A DNA stretch of 64,000 bases, from contig OX155973.1 of the NCBI GenBank assembly GCA_944548615.1, forward strand, positions 20,329,228-20,393,227, written 5' to 3'. Below, in pieces: positions 1 through 13,762 of this stretch. The notes beneath the pieces were generated by a model. The model saw only the letters and a list, made by a program, of their open reading frames with translations. It was not told the origin of the DNA and did no database searches. Position numbers and translations under genes: made by a program. How positions within the stretch are numbered: position 1 is the stretch's first letter; the number at the start of each line of letters is the position of its first letter. Source of the stretch: Micropterix aruncella (lineage: Eukaryota > Arthropoda > Insecta > Lepidoptera > Micropterigidae).

Positions 1-201
1 TATAGAGGTGTAGTCTTCACGACTACTACACCCAGTACAGTTAGTAACAAGAGTCCGGTACAGATGCTCAATGATAGATTTTTCAAAACAAAATTTTGCG
101 CGTTAACAATACTTTATGCGATAATGATACGGAGATACGATATAGGTAATGATAATTGTCGGTAAGTTGTCCGGTAAAGTAAAAATATATTTAAAAAAAA
201 T
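1..201. other. unassigned AT-rich sequence
   Basis: No coding or repeat identity recognised. The first 35 bases hold a small imperfect inverted repeat (GTGTAGT...ACTACTACAC), too short to interpret. Confidence 0.4.
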
Positions 202-1062
202 TACGTGTGACACTCGGGGACTGCCGCGGTAAAGCTATTGCATAGCATTTTTTAACAACTTATGCAATTATAATTATTTATTTATTTTATTTATGCAGTA
301 TTTTTTTTCTTTGATATTAATTCAAGTTTTTGCTTTGATATCAATTCAAGTTACATTTTTTGGGCGTGGTGACCGATAAGAAAACATTTTTTTTTCTTTT
401 ATTGAATAAATGAGAAGTTAATATTGTTTAAAATATTTTTATTATCTAACAATACATGTAGGTTATTGAGGAATTGTTATCATTGATACTATAGGTTTAT
501 GGTAACTGAAATAAGAAATACAGAAACATACTGTATTAATTTAATTTATTTCTGATATCACATAACTGCGCTCTATCGGAAAACGTTGAAATTATTCCGA
601 ATCATTTGCGGCTGCGGAAGCAAATGTTGGGAATAATTTAAACGTCTTCCGATAGAGCGCCGCGCACGAATTTTATTCAATAAAGCAAAAAAAACGGATA
701 TTATTCTTTGACTATTGGAAAAAAATCGTAGATAAAAAGATAGATAATTAAATTATCTTTAAAATGGTGCAGGTTTTATAATAATACGCCAGATAGTATT
801 TGCGTTGTAGTCGTGTTTGTGTTCGGTTAGACCTAATTTCACAAATTAATTACACTATGTAATATAAACAAAATGTAAAATATTCAATGCTAAGAATATT
901 AGGAAAATGTTCTTGTTTAACATATATTTTTTTCGAATCGTAAGCAGTACTCGTTTAGACGTAATTATCAGTTTAAAATCATTAATTTTCGTTAAGAAAT
1001 TTCTTCATTCGGTCGCCGCGCTGGCCTAGCCGCGATAAAAGCTATGCAATATAGCTTAAAAA
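202..1062 (+). repeat. dispersed repeat D, copy 1 (long form)
   Basis: It shares its left part (TACGTGTG.CACTCGGGG, then AAGCTATTGCATAGC) and right part (GCTATGCAATA...) with copies at 6825-7421 and 8293-8884. The AAGCTATTGCATAGC near the left end and GCTATGCAATAGCTT near the right end are inverted relative to each other, so this may be a MITE-like DNA element. An internal hairpin occupies 568-660, with arms GCGCTCTATCGGAAAACG / reverse complement. No coding capacity is seen. Copies differ by internal deletions (861, 597 and 592 bp). Family unnamed; the exact ends are my estimate. Confidence 0.7.
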
Positions 1063-1636
1063 CTGGAAGATGATTCTTGGCGGAGCCAAGATTCACAATG
1101 ATTTCATGCGATAATGATGATGATGACGACGAATTGATTGTGCTCACTATGCGTCGTTTGGCGTAGTAAAATGATTAATAGTGTGGATACTGGACAAGTC
1201 ATAAGCAAACGAGGCCTCGCTCGACGCGATGCGATGGCGACGACATCTTCCGCGGTGCAATCACCAAACGAGGTGGCGAATGTCGACCACTTTCGCTGAC
1301 AGCGACATTATTATGTTAAGTCGCCGGGCTCTCCATCGCGACGAAGCCATCGTTATTCAAAGACAATTAAATGGATGGTTCCAAGCAAGGAACCCAATAA
1401 ATGACAACATAACAAGACAATAATATAAAAATATAAAAAACACGACCGCCGGTACAAAAAATGAACTTTTGTGTTTATAATGCACTTTTTTAGGCAATTG
1501 AGTTCTTCATTGAAATGGTGTTCGTTAAAACAACATTAAATTTACGTATGCTCCGTTACGACCCCATTGACGCGTGTTCATCTCGATCTCTCATTTAATT
1601 TTTCTCATCATCTCATTTCATTTTTGGCCTCAGAAA
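1063..1636. other. unassigned, no gene recognised
   Basis: Contains a GATGATGATGACGACG-like simple stretch near 1115 and a 64-codon open frame at 1229-1423 with no recognisable domain. I make no gene call here. Confidence 0.4.
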
Positions 1637-2285
1637 ATATGACCATATCACGGAATATCGAAGAAGACTGCAGTGGCTTACCACCAGGGAGACGAGACAG
1701 GTTAGAACTCTCTGCCTCTTATATAGAATCCTCGCGAATGGCGCGCCGCTTTATCTTGCCGATAGGTTCACCGCGCTATCGGCGCACGGCCGTCCCCTGA
1801 GATCAGAGGGCAATAACCTGTTATCCATCCCTGGTCATAGCAGCATCTTTTTTTCGTACTCCTTCTCCGTGGAAGCTGCACGACTCTGGAATGCTTTACC
1901 GAATAATATTACAACAGCCCCCAGCATTTCCCCGTTCAAGGCCAGGCTCAAGGAGCATATAATCCTAAAACCGTAAACCAGCCAACCCTCCTCTTCCCCC
2001 CTCCCTTTCGCTTCCTTTTCCTCCTTCCATCCTCTCCTTCCTTTTCTCTGCGTCTTTATTTAATTTTAGTAATTTGTTTACCTTTTTTATATATATTTTT
2101 CTTTTTTGTTTTTTGTCTGTCTTTTTTTCTAATCACTTTAATTTTTAGTATTCTTTTGTATAGCCAACGTAGCAAATTATATTATAATTTCAAGCTATAG
2201 GTTAGCTGATAGACATTGCCGCAAGGCAATAAGCTCGCCTTTTTTATTTTGAAATAAAGAGTTTATTATTATTATTATTATTATC
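1637..2285 (+). mobile_element. CR1/L2-like LINE 3' end, copy 1 (5'-truncated)
   Basis: The reading frame is broken but recognisable as the far C-terminal tail of a LINE reverse-transcriptase protein: YDHITEYRRRLQWL near 1640, then EAARLWNALPNNIT near 1875, stopping near 1976. The same order of motifs is in the LINE ends at 36775 and 46463. The 3' UTR ends with a 6-bp stem (ATTGCC/GGCAAT, loop GCAA, 2215-2230), AAGCTCGCC, AATAAA at 2253 and a (TTA)n tail to 2285. It is an inactive, 5'-truncated copy. The clade name is inferred from tail structure; Jockey-group affinity is possible. Confidence 0.75.
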
Positions 2286-2871
2286 TCTGTGACCACATTC
2301 TGTGATAATCATGGTGTTCACAATCTACTCAATCAGGCCTTTCATTTGATAATGAACAAGATATATTTATCTTAATTTATTGCCATTTGGACAATTATTT
2401 ATTTGATAGTTTAGGTACCCTATGCCTGGAAATACAGGTTCGGTAGCGTAGTGGTTAGGTCGCGTGATCTTAAATTGTAAGGTTCCGGGTTCGAATCCTG
2501 GCTGGGTTACTATTTTCCGTTGGGATAAAATTAACGGAATTGCATTTCAATTCTGTCGATCGAATGCAATAACAGGACACACACTTACACACAAGTTACA
2601 CGCTCATATACATATAAACACCATATTAGGGTTGGTTGGAAGAGATTGTCGTATGACAATAAACCCGCCCATTCTGAAACATCGCAATAAAGAGTATGGA
2701 CAAACAAACAAATACCTGGAATGACATACCCATGCTAACGATACCACACACTTCTAAATCGGCTCAAGCGCTTAGAAGTTATGGTGGAATAATGAAACGG
2801 AAAACACTACTTACATGAACCCTGAACACATTACACTCCTTTTTGTTAGGCAGTAGTGTAATAAAAGAACT
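2286..2871 (-). repeat. dispersed repeat A, copy 1, interrupted by a SINE
   Basis: Shares motifs with copies near 3825, 19130, 25283, 29651 and 35707: CTTCTAAATCGG, GAAGTTATGGTGGAAT, a block around ACATTACACTCC, and a GGCAGT.GTGTAA end at about 2871. The SINE at 2432-2714 splits it and leaves a CCTGGAA duplication. Non-coding, class unknown. Confidence 0.7.
2432..2714 (+). mobile_element. tRNA-derived SINE, copy 1
   Basis: The head, from about 2437, contains pol III box A (TAGCGTAGTGG) and box B (GGTTCGAATCC) in tRNA-like spacing. A non-tRNA body follows, then a stem-loop (ATTGTC/GACAAT, loop GTAT, 2645-2660) and AAACCCGCCC, then an ACAAACAAACAA tail. The direct repeat CCTGGAA flanks it (2425-2431 and 2715-2721), and removing the insert restores continuity of repeat A. 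It has no coding capacity and must be mobilised in trans, probably by the CR1/L2-like LINE whose 3' stem-loop it resembles. A second copy lies at 61574-61860. Confidence 0.85.
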
Positions 2872-3824
2872 GTTCTTCAGAAAAAAATGAGTTTCATCAT
2901 TACATTACATTTACATTTATTTAAGTCCATAAAATTACATTTAATTACAAAAACATCCTCTTAGCCTAATATTTCATAATTAATTAAATAGTTTTCCAAT
3001 TTACTTCCTAACTCGGAAAGAGATTCAGATATGATAATTTGTGGTTTACCACCTAACTAGGAATAACCTGTATCGAGGTGGTACCAGCAAAAATTGTATA
3101 TTGCCTGCCGAAAGAGCATGACATATCCGCTCTTAGGTTTTTATTTTATTTTATTTATTTTTTAAACTTTATATTGCAATGGTATTTACATTTAATATGG
3201 TATTTACATTAAATTATTATTATATTTTTTTTATTTAGGTAACAACAGTTGTATATGACTGTTTTTACCAAAATAAAAAAAAATAAAAATAATTACAAGG
3301 ATGGAGGTAGTTACTTTATTCAAAATTTTTTTTTTAAGAGACCAAATTAAAAGGTATTTTAGTTAAAATATTCATAAATAAATATTCTTACATACTAATA
3401 TAATACATACATAGATACGATAATTGCATAAAATTCATGTAAAGACATGAATTTAAATTAAAAGTATATATATCATTAACACATCCTTGTTCCGAGTACT
3501 TAATTACGTAATTTTAAAGGTTTTCCAAAATGTCAGAATCGAATAAATTCGTAAGAACCCAAATACGATCACTAAACCATTGATAATATTATTTTAATAT
3601 TAGGAGGGTAATAATGAAACATTTTATATAATTTATTTAGCTAAATTATTATTACAAAAGCTTCTATTCGTTACTACAGGTCGTTACTACAGGTTTTACA
3701 GGTTTTATACCTGGCGGCCAGGAAGAAGAAGCCAAACAAAACCAACACGTAACACGGCTATTTATATCTAAGACGCTGCTTTCTCCTTACATGGGAGCAA
3801 TAGGTCATCGCATGTATCCTATGC
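2872..3824. other. LINE 3'-UTR-like debris and unassigned AT-rich DNA
   Basis: 2900-3140 resembles the minus-strand 3' UTR of a LINE: reversed A-rich tail, then a CCTAACTAGG block like those near 41410 and 42060. The remainder is AT-rich. Nothing coding recognised. Confidence 0.4.
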
Positions 3825-3979
3825 CAATCAGGATGACATATCGATTTTAACATTACCACACACTTCTAAATCGGTTCAAGCGTTTGTTTCAAGCGCAAGG
3901 TGGAATAAAGAAAAGGAAAACATACATACATGAACCCTAAACACATTATACCACAGTTTTGTATGCAGTCGTGTAAAAA
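3825..3979 (-). repeat. dispersed repeat A, copy 2 (partial)
   Basis: Begins at CAATCAGGATGACAT, runs through CTTCTAAATCGGTTCAAGC and ends GCAGTCGTGTAAAAA, as in the other A copies. Non-coding. Confidence 0.65.
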
Positions 3980-5150
3980 TGGACTACTTAATATACAACG
4001 AACGGTGAAAAAAATATACAACGGTTTTAAAAATATACAACGAACGGTGAAATTCAAATAGAGGAAGTGGCCCGAACATAGAATACTAAATGACGAAATA
4101 AAAAAATCATGAAATAGTAAAACTATTAAATCAATTACTATTAATCAAGGCTCTTGCAAGAAAAGCGTTTATCTATCCATGCCATGATCGATGTAGTAGA
4201 ATAAGTTGAAGTTGACTTAACATATATCGTGTTTATATGTGTGTGTATATGTGTATTCTAATGTATTTAGTATTTCTATTTACCATATAATATTGTAATT
4301 TTTATTTAATTTTTATTATTATTATATATTTTTAAATTATTATTATTATTATTGTGTTTGGTTGGTTCATCGACCCTCGTTTTTAAATGAAAAATGTAAA
4401 TTGCTTGCCCTGGAATGGGTATATCCCAGTTGGGCAGCACTAGCCAGCGAATGAAAGAGGAACGTTTTTGCCATTTGTTTAATATTATACTTATTGTAAA
4501 TGGTTAATTTGATAATTCCAATAAAATAAAAAAAAATATATAAAAATAAAATTTTATCATATTTGCAGCAATCAAGTATATAAAAGGAAATCGGTTGTGT
4601 CGCTTCAAGACTTTCCCGGCAAGTAGCCAGGGACTTTTTTATAGTATCTATTTGTGCACGTGACAGACAAATTGGTAAAATATCCAGCCTTTTCCAGCCC
4701 AATTTCACAAATCACCTTGTTAACACATACAGCTGTTTACAGCTCCATCATTCCGAATGAAGTATTCATTAGATATTCATTCTAAGTAAATTAGTATACG
4801 AAATTGAATATACACGAGTCGCTTGGGATAGTCATTTAGAAAATTATAATATAACAGTACGCGTTCCAACATTATTACTGAAATTGTATGCACGTATATA
4901 CTATAATGATCACCTTTTGTGGTGTGTTTCCTAAAGCGGCTTTACTAATTGCAACATTCGGTAATAGTAATTGGTTAAATGGCAATTTCCTTATTGCGGC
5001 AGATAATTAGTTTAACTAACCATTACCTTTCTCAGCGGCCATTTATTTAATTGCTTTATTTGTGCTTAGCTGTGGTCTACCTATTAATTAGCATTACTTT
5101 TAATAACGATTATTTAAAAAAAACACCAGGTTCTTCTTTCTTTCACCATT
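3980..5150. other. mixed repeat debris
   Basis: 4380-4440 reversed resembles the 3' UTR tail of the LINE at 7799-9400 (a GCCCTGG...GTTGGGCAGC-like block). 4585-4640 matches the start of repeat E (AATCGGTTGTGTC, then GACTTTCCCGGCAAGTAG). An open frame on the minus strand at 4367-4708 crosses both and is not a credible gene. The rest is unassigned. Confidence 0.45.
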
Positions 5151-5345
5151 GGTAAATGCAGTTTTGAATGTCTTTTAAAGAGGGTAACTACTATCACGAC
5201 TTTAATAGTGCTTTCTACTTCGCTGGTCCAAGGGAAAGTTTTGTGAAAGCATTAAAAAAAAACGAGATGAAGATGGAAATACCCGAAAAGACGGAATACT
5301 GAGGTGAATAAGACCATTCCGGATTGTCTCTCTCTCTCTCTGGTG

Positions 5346-5379
<34 letters not shown>

Positions 5380-5560
5380 TGTGTATTCCTAAACGCTTCA
5401 TCCGAATGAGCTGAAATTAAGCATGCAGACATCATTAGATCACGGTTAAGAGTTGAAATGGTTGCTTATTCAATATCGAAATTTTGAACTTAGAGATTTG
5501 AAATTCGGCACACAGATGCGTCGTAGGGCCCAAAGCAGATTGTCAATTTTATTATCTCTT
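5151..5560 (-). repeat. dispersed repeat E, copy 1, with (TC)n and (GT)n tracts
   Basis: Reversed copy of the E module seen at 22800, 40000 and 43125: the CGCTTCATCCGAATGAGCTG block, GCATGCAGACATCAT, and the GAACTTAGAGATTTGAAATT block. A (TC)n run at 5328-5341 and a (GT)n run at 5347-5375 sit where other copies have CACACA-rich sequence, so the microsatellites grew inside the element. Confidence 0.6.
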
Positions 5561-6159
5561 CTCTTTTACATATCTCTTTTATCTTTATTTTATAATATCT
5601 CTTTCACAAGCGACACATTTTTTTAAAAATCCTGCCGCATTTAAGAAAATACTACATCATATTGGAAAATAGCCATTTTAATACCACGGAACTCTATATA
5701 CTACAAATTTACCACATTTGCGATCATAATCACTTGTCACAATCAGTATCACAACCGATTTTGTTGGTGGCAAAAAAAAGGTGGAATTTATTTAAGCGCC
5801 GTACGAGACTAAGAAATCGAAAAACTAAACATTTTAGTGAGGCGGTCATATACCAGCGCTTAAAGTATGCCATATCTGGCATACGTTGATGTTATACGTT
5901 ATGATACGTTACCTTATGATACGTCAGGTATACGTTATGATACGTTACGATACAGATGTTGTCCCATCTAACAGAATCTGCAACTAATGTTGACATCCAC
6001 TTTCACCATACCCGCGGTAGCTCCCCTTTATGCGTGCTCCGAAAAAGACTGGCATAGTAAAGACACAGTATATCAGAGAGTAGCTTCTCTTAGAACAACA
6101 TTGAAATCGAAGCAAGTGACGTCAGGAATCTTAAGGGCTGGGGTGACCTAACCGATTTG
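5561..6159. other. unassigned; short ~10-bp tandem repeat
   Basis: From about 5883 to 5952 variants of TACGTTATGA recur in tandem. An open frame at 5662-5889 has no recognisable domain and is not called. 6095-6120 resembles 39185-39205 (AAATCGAAGCAAGTGACGTCA). Confidence 0.4.
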
Positions 6160-6460
6160 ATTAGATACTGCACCGTTTCACCGTTACGTAAGGGAGAGGA
6201 CTGCGCAAGCGACCTCGAACTCATAACCAGTCGAGGGACCGGAGTAATTTGATCGCAACTGTAAGTAAGAGCGTGAGTGTAAGCCCGCTCTGGGTAACAT
6301 ACCTGGCTATCTCGCGAATAAGGCGTTGGCCTGTTACGGGCATGTGGCGGAGTTTGACGGTGGACTGATTTTGTACAAAGTCTTCAACGCTTTATTCACG
6401 GTAGATAAAACGACCAAATTTCGCTACAACTTCCTGAGGTGACGGGTTCGCCCATTGTAG
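6160..6460 (-). repeat. element F, partial copy
   Basis: Reverse-complement relative of parts of 24340-24640: shares GGGAGAGGACTGCGCAAGCG, GGCGTTGG, CAAAGTCTTC and ACTTCCTGAGGTGACGGG. It is diverged and incomplete. It shows that element F is a dispersed family and not a one-off. Confidence 0.6.
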
Positions 6461-6824
6461 TTAGATTTTAGATTTTTTATCAGTATTTCAGTTATTGATT
6501 TTGTGACCTAATTCTAAAAATTTAAGTATTTTAAATTATTTTATGCAGTTATTATTCTAAACTATGTATTTAGATTTTCTATCTATCTTTAACATAGATG
6601 AGGTACTCAAATTAGTGTAATGCAAAAGCCTGTATTAGTTACCTGTTACTTACATATTACTAACCTATATTACTTGTATATTACTAACCTATATTTTATT
6701 CCTCTGCTGTAAAACTCTCGTGGTCAGGAACCAAAGAACGCTTTGAAGGCGCTTTTCACCGACTCTTCAAAGTTGTTTTTCTCCCTTGTAAAAGAGTTTA
6801 ATTTTTTTCCCTTGAAAAAAAAAA
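6461..6824. other. unassigned AT-rich DNA
   Basis: 6630-6690 holds a short imperfect duplication around ATATTACTAACCTATATT. Nothing else recognised. Confidence 0.35.
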
Positions 6825-7421
6825 TACGTGTGGCACTCGGGGACTGCCGCGGTAAAGCTATTGCATAGCATTTTTAACAACTTGAATATTATAATTATTT
6901 ATTTATTTTAATTTTTCTGATATCCGATAACTGCGTTCTATCGGAATAATTTAAACGTCTTCCGATAGAGCACCGCGCACGATTTTTTTATTCAATAAAG
7001 CAAAAAAAACGGATTTTTCGAAAAAAATATAGATAATTAGAACATAAAAAGATAGATAATTAGATACGATAATTAGATAATTAGAACGTACATAAAAAGA
7101 TAGATAATTAAATTATCTTTAAAATGGCGCAGGTTTCATAATAATACGCCAGATAGTATTTGCGTAGTAGTCGTTTTTGTGTTCGGTTAGACCTAACTTC
7201 ACAAATTAATTACACTATGTAATATGAACAAAATCTAAAATATTCAAAGCTAAGAATATTAAGAAAATGTTTTTGTTTAACATATATTTTTTTCGAATCG
7301 TAAGCAGTACTCGTTTAGACGTAATTATCAGTTTAAAATCATTAATTTTCATTAAGAAATTTCTTCATTCGGTCGCCGCGCTGGCCTAGGCCCGCGATAA
7401 AAGCTATGCAATAGCTTAAAA
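6825..7421 (+). repeat. dispersed repeat D, copy 2
   Basis: Same ends and internal order as copy 1. Here the central hairpin has lost most of one arm, leaving CTATCGGAATAATTT joined to the right arm. A GATAGATAATTAGA-type stretch is locally expanded near 7030-7100. The right end abuts the mariner relic. Confidence 0.7.
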
Positions 7422-7690
7422 TGAAACTCTATCGGAGAAAGATCCGGCAAGTACGGTGGGTGACCAAGAGTCTCCAGCCGCAACTTCTGCATCTTTTGCG
7501 ACTGTTTGCAGTGAAATCTGGGGCTATACGTTGTCAAGCAGAAGCATTTGCGATGAGCGATTGACCAGGTTCGGGTATTTAACCACGAGCTCTCCATCAA
7601 TGTTTTAAGTTTTAAACAGTACACATTTACGGTAACTGTATAGCCAGACTGCAATAAGCTGTAATAGAAAAGACCGGCACAGGATCTCAT
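7422..7690 (-). pseudogene. mariner transposase C-terminal relic
   Basis: Read on the minus strand, an open frame holds mariner-type C-terminal motifs: YYSLLQSGYTVTVNVYC, then HPPYLPDLSPIEFHF, matching the family's usual PPYSPDLSP block that carries the third catalytic Asp. The N-terminal DNA-binding half is missing, and repeat D takes over at the C-terminal side (7421). The middle is rearranged, since the usual HDNARPH block is not recognisable. A relative lies at 53860-54930. Not functional. Confidence 0.75.
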
Positions 7691-7969
7691 ATTTGAAAAT
7701 AATGCAAATTTTCAACTTTATTTATTTAATTAATTTAACACTTCATAAGTATTACTAATAGTCCATGCATAAGTATCACTAATAATCATATCAATTAAAA
7801 TATATATATAATTAAAATTAAAATTAAAATTGAACACGGCCGATATGAGCATTAGCATTTATGTACTGCGGCTGCCCAACTAAGTGCTAGGACTTGTTCC
7901 AGGGCAGCTAGCTCTCTAGTTTTTAGATCACATATATTCGGCAATTTTAATTAAAAAAAAAAGGAAAAG

Positions 7970-8115
<146 letters not shown>

Positions 8116-8292
8116 CCGTCACCATTACAAATTATAACTAATAATCACTAACTAATGATCTTAAGAGGAAATAAAACACAGAAAATAAATAATCGTGTTA
8201 ATAAAATAAAAATAAAATAAAATGTCAAATAATATCAAACAATAGTCACCAAAATTAATGAATAAGTAATAGTAATAATAATAAAAAAAAAA

Positions 8293-8884
8293 TACGTGTG
8301 GCACTCGGGGACTGCCGCAGTAAAGCTATTACATAGCATTTTTAACAACTTATGCAATTATAATTATTTATTTATTTTATTTTTTCTGATATCAGATAAC
8401 TGCGCTCTATCGGAAAACGTTGAAATTATTCCGAATCATTTGCGGCTTATAGCAAATGATTCGGAATAATTTAAACGTCTTCCCATAGAGCGCCGCGCAC
8501 GATTTTTTTTTTCGATAAAGCATAAAAACCGGATCATTCGGAAAAAATCGTAGATAAAAAGATAGATAATTAAATTATCTTTAAAATGGTGCAGGTTTCA
8601 TAATAATACGCCAGATAGTATTTGCGTAGTAGTCGTTTTTGTGTTCAGTTAGACCTAATTTCACAAATTAATTACACTATGTAATATAAACACAATCTAA
8701 AATATTCAAAGCTAAGAATATTAGGAAAATGTTCTTGTTTAACATATATTTTTTTCGAATCGTAAGCAGTACTCGTTTGGACGTAATTATCAGTTTAAAA
8801 TCATTAATTTTCGTTAAGAAATTTCTTCTTTCGGTCGCTGCGCTGGCCTAGGCCCGCGATAAAAGCTATGCAATAGCTTAAAAA
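8293..8884 (+). repeat. dispersed repeat D, copy 3
   Basis: Inserted in LINE X. The central hairpin is near-complete (about 8404-8488), with arms around ATTATTCCGAATCATTTGC and their reverse complement. It shares its left and right boundaries with copies 1 and 2, which helps define the element. Confidence 0.72.
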
Positions 8885-9394
8885 GTCTACGAAAATAATA
8901 ATAATAATATGAATTGTCAGTGATAAGATTTAATGATGGGCACTGTCTCGGTATATTAATTTGTGGATATTTGGCCGGGTGTCATGTTTTAGCCAGGAAT
9001 CAATTTTGGCTTTAAAAGAAGAAGAAGACTTAGGCACATACATTTTTAAATATTCATCTAGCATATTAAAGATCCTGGGGGCTATGTACACAAAATGCCT
9101 CTGCCCAAAAGTAGTCTGTATTCGAGGGACGTCGAAATGTATAGTTCGAGATTGCCGCGTGCAGATTGTTTGCTGAGTTCTTATTGCGGTCTCTAAATTA
9201 GTTTGATACTCACAGAGCGCCGCTTTCACGTATAGTTGTGGTACATCTAGCACGTTATATTCTCTGTAGAGATCATCTGAAGAGTATCTCCAAGGCTTTC
9301 TCTTTATAATTTTTAGTATTAGATTTTGAGCTCTAATCAGAACTTTACAATGGTTGCACAATCGAAAATATTTTAGCAAAAACAAACGACGGAT

Positions 9395-9530
9395 AGACTG
9401 ATTCTTAAAAAAGAATAAAGTGGCCTTGAATTAAAATTTATTTAAAATTGAAATTCCAACTCAAACCCAAGTTATTCAAACATCCAAGTTATCCAAAAGT
9501 TGAAATTGGCCAGTGTGAAGAAACAGCAAT
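9395..9530 (+). repeat. dispersed repeat G, copy 1
   Basis: The reverse complement of 53652-53770 matches this stretch: TTAAAAAAGAATAA, then GAATTAAAATTTATTT, GAAATTCCAACTCAA and CCAGTGTGAA. Short, non-coding. Confidence 0.6.
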
Positions 9531-10266
9531 TATATAGGTAAGGACCCAATCTAATCTTTTTTTCGACATTGCTACTTTATTAATCACGAAGCCACAGTTT
9601 ACTCAATTTTTCAGAATTAAACAATGCAATATTGTCCGCTAAACATTAACCTCACTGGGCCCATAAATCGCCCCATTCTGTAAATTATCGCGGAACTGGG
9701 GTTCGAAGGTAAATAGCCCTCGGCCCTGCGTTTTCGAGAGCAAACGTTTTCGCTTGCATAATTATTGTTACCCAACTCGCCTCATTCGCAGACGATCCTA
9801 ATCTCATCGAGGGAACCACTTTTACTTTCGTTCTCTCTCCGCAACAAACCGAGCATCGAGAGCCAGTAGCCAAACGATTAAGAAGAGCGTAGACTGGCCC
9901 CCTCTTACACTAGGAATCCCGGAGCATCGTGCATTGTGCCAATTTCGTCAGTATCATCATTGGTTATATAGGTTATTAGATTGCTTAATGCCATAGTACG
10001 TTTTGGCAACTCTTCTGCGCCAGCGAAATGCAGGTGGCGCTGATAGCACTGTCTGGCGAAACCTATAGAAATTCATTTCTCCAACTATAATAACATTGAT
10101 AAGGAACGTTTCTTCTAATAAAGGACTGAATAATTATAAAAACCCATTATTAGTTAATGATCTAACACATTTTATGTAGGCTGTAAAAATAATAAAAAAA
10201 AGATTAGAATCTATTAGTCTGTGCCATATATTAGTCTATCTTTTAGTCTAATTGTATTATCTATTA
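9531..10266. other. unassigned, possibly unique DNA
   Basis: 9660-9930 is more GC-rich than its surroundings and has no match elsewhere in the window. Its only open frame (62 codons, minus) is featureless. It could be host sequence but I cannot show a gene. Confidence 0.3.
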
Positions 10267-10274
10267 GTCTATGC

Positions 10275-10953
10275 CAGTGGTTTCCAATTAGTTTTTCCTG
10301 CGTACCACTTCAAGAAAAAACTCAAACTCGGGTACCCCTTTTTTATTTTTTATTATGAATCTTTTACGCATCAACGGGCCACACTCGCACATGAGGTGCT
10401 GGGGAGTTTCCTCTGCCCCTTGGCAGAACCTGCACATTTATGTGTCTCGGAGCTTGAGGTTGAATACGTGTTTGTTCAGGCCACAATGCCCCGTGAGCGC
10501 CCTCACCGGTATGCGTAGATTGTTCCTATTTAGCGATAAGGCCTCACGGGCCGTTTTACGGTCATAAGCCTTAATTAGCGCTTTGGAATGATTCAACCCT
10601 GGCGTGTTTGTTCCAGTGGTTGACGGATTGTTCTAAACATATTTGTTTGAGCATTAGGTTTGCAAGGCTTTTTGATACGCCACAGCAAGGTTCAGGGCCG
10701 TATAACATTCCCTTTGCTCCCCTTATTGCATAAAGACCTAAACATCGCGTACCCCCCTCCCCTATCGCGTACATAAATAAAAAATTAAATCAGTATTTTT
10801 AAAACATTTAGTACCATCAAAATGTTTAATGTGACAAATGTGTACATTTTTCTTTGCACAACTCTGATACAACTTAGTCAAGTGATTGCGCGTACCCTTG
10901 ATGCAAATTCGTGAACCCCTGGGGGTACGTGTACCACTAATTGGGAAACACTG
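10275..10953. mobile_element. non-autonomous hAT element 1, perfect 8-bp TSD
   Basis: The terminal inverted repeats are CAGTGGTTTCCAATTAG (10275) and CTAATTGGGAAACACTG (ending 10953). They are flanked by a perfect GTCTATGC duplication at 10267-10274 and 10954-10961. An 8-bp duplication and CAGTG-type ends are diagnostic of hAT transposons. At 679 bp it lacks transposase. Its interior carries a minus-strand LINE RNase H/zinc-knuckle relic, see 10360-10790. The clean duplication implies fairly recent insertion. Confidence 0.92.
10360..10790 (-). pseudogene. LINE RNase H / CCHC-tail relic carried inside hAT 1
   Basis: The minus strand encodes, with frameshifts and a stop, ALTGHCGLNKHVFNLKLRDT and MCRFCQGAEETPQHLMCECG. 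That is the C-terminal segment and terminal Cys/His cluster typical of R1/Jockey-group LINE proteins with an RNase H domain. A near-identical fragment is at 17630-17722. Here it forms most of the hAT interior, so it is captured filler or an older insertion. Confidence 0.7.
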
Positions 10954-10961
10954 GTCTATGC

Positions 10962-13058
<2,097 letters not shown>

Positions 13059-13059
13059 A

Positions 13060-13361
13060 ATGGGCCCGATTGCGTTTCTTTGTGTACTAAAACTAATATT
13101 AGTCCAAGCGAACGAGACAGCAATACGTTAGATCGGAATATGAACCGAACGATCTTCGATAAATACTACCTGCCGAACTTTTACTCGTCCGAATAAATTC
13201 GAGAATATTTCGTGTGGTGTAAGATTTGACCTTGGCTGGCAGTTTTAATGCGAAAAAGAGACAACCGGTCTTCTCACACTCCGCTCTAGCGTATTGCCAT
13301 GTCTCGTTCACACGGACTAATTTTCGATTTTAGTTCACAAAGAAACGCAATCGAGCCCAAT
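13060..13361. mobile_element. MITE C, copy 1
   Basis: The left end TGGGCCCGATTGCGTTTCTT and right end AAGAAACGCAATCGAGCCCA are an inverted pair. The pairing extends inward (GAACGAGACA.CAATACG and counterparts). About 300 bp, with no coding capacity: the open frame inside is an artefact. Copies at 17727-18049 and 57402-57724. The target duplication is unclear, so the superfamily is not assigned. Confidence 0.82.
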
Positions 13362-13762
13362 ATCCTACCTAGTTCGGATTAAAGTGGTTAACCTATCCTT
13401 TCTCTTTGGTTATTTATATATTAATAACAAATATTCACGTTTCATTCGCCCTTTGCTTATAAGGATTTTTTTAAACTGTTTATTTATTTTTAACCTTTTA
13501 AGGACCATGGGACATATGTGCCCATAACTTGAAAAATCCTTTTATATCTTAATATTAGCAAAAACCATTAAAGTATTTTTCAAAAATATACCGTATTTAT
13601 TTTTTGTGGAAAATATCGCAAATGACCAACGAACCCCGGGTTTTTAATTAATTAAATAAAATATTTTTTAAATTATTATAAATATAAAAAAAATATAAAA
13701 ATATCTTAGGTAGTCTAAGTTCATAATATTATAGAATTTTATCGGTAGATAAAAGAAGTTAA
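13362..13762. other. unassigned AT-rich DNA
   Basis: AT-rich, no recognisable gene or repeat match. Confidence 0.35.

Noticed and set aside
2437..2510. Functional tRNA gene
   Set aside because: Box A and B are present, but the sequence runs on into a SINE body with an ACAAA tail and target duplication, and a second copy shows the same body.
5202..5435. His/Thr-rich protein on the minus strand
   Set aside because: Frame crosses (GT)n and (TC)n microsatellites inside repeat E.
10030..10075. Hammerhead ribozyme near GCTGATAGC...GAAAC
   Set aside because: The core reads CTGATAG where CTGANGA is needed.
10252..10774. Genes inside hAT 1
   Set aside because: The frames are shadows of a frameshifted LINE tail within a non-autonomous hAT.
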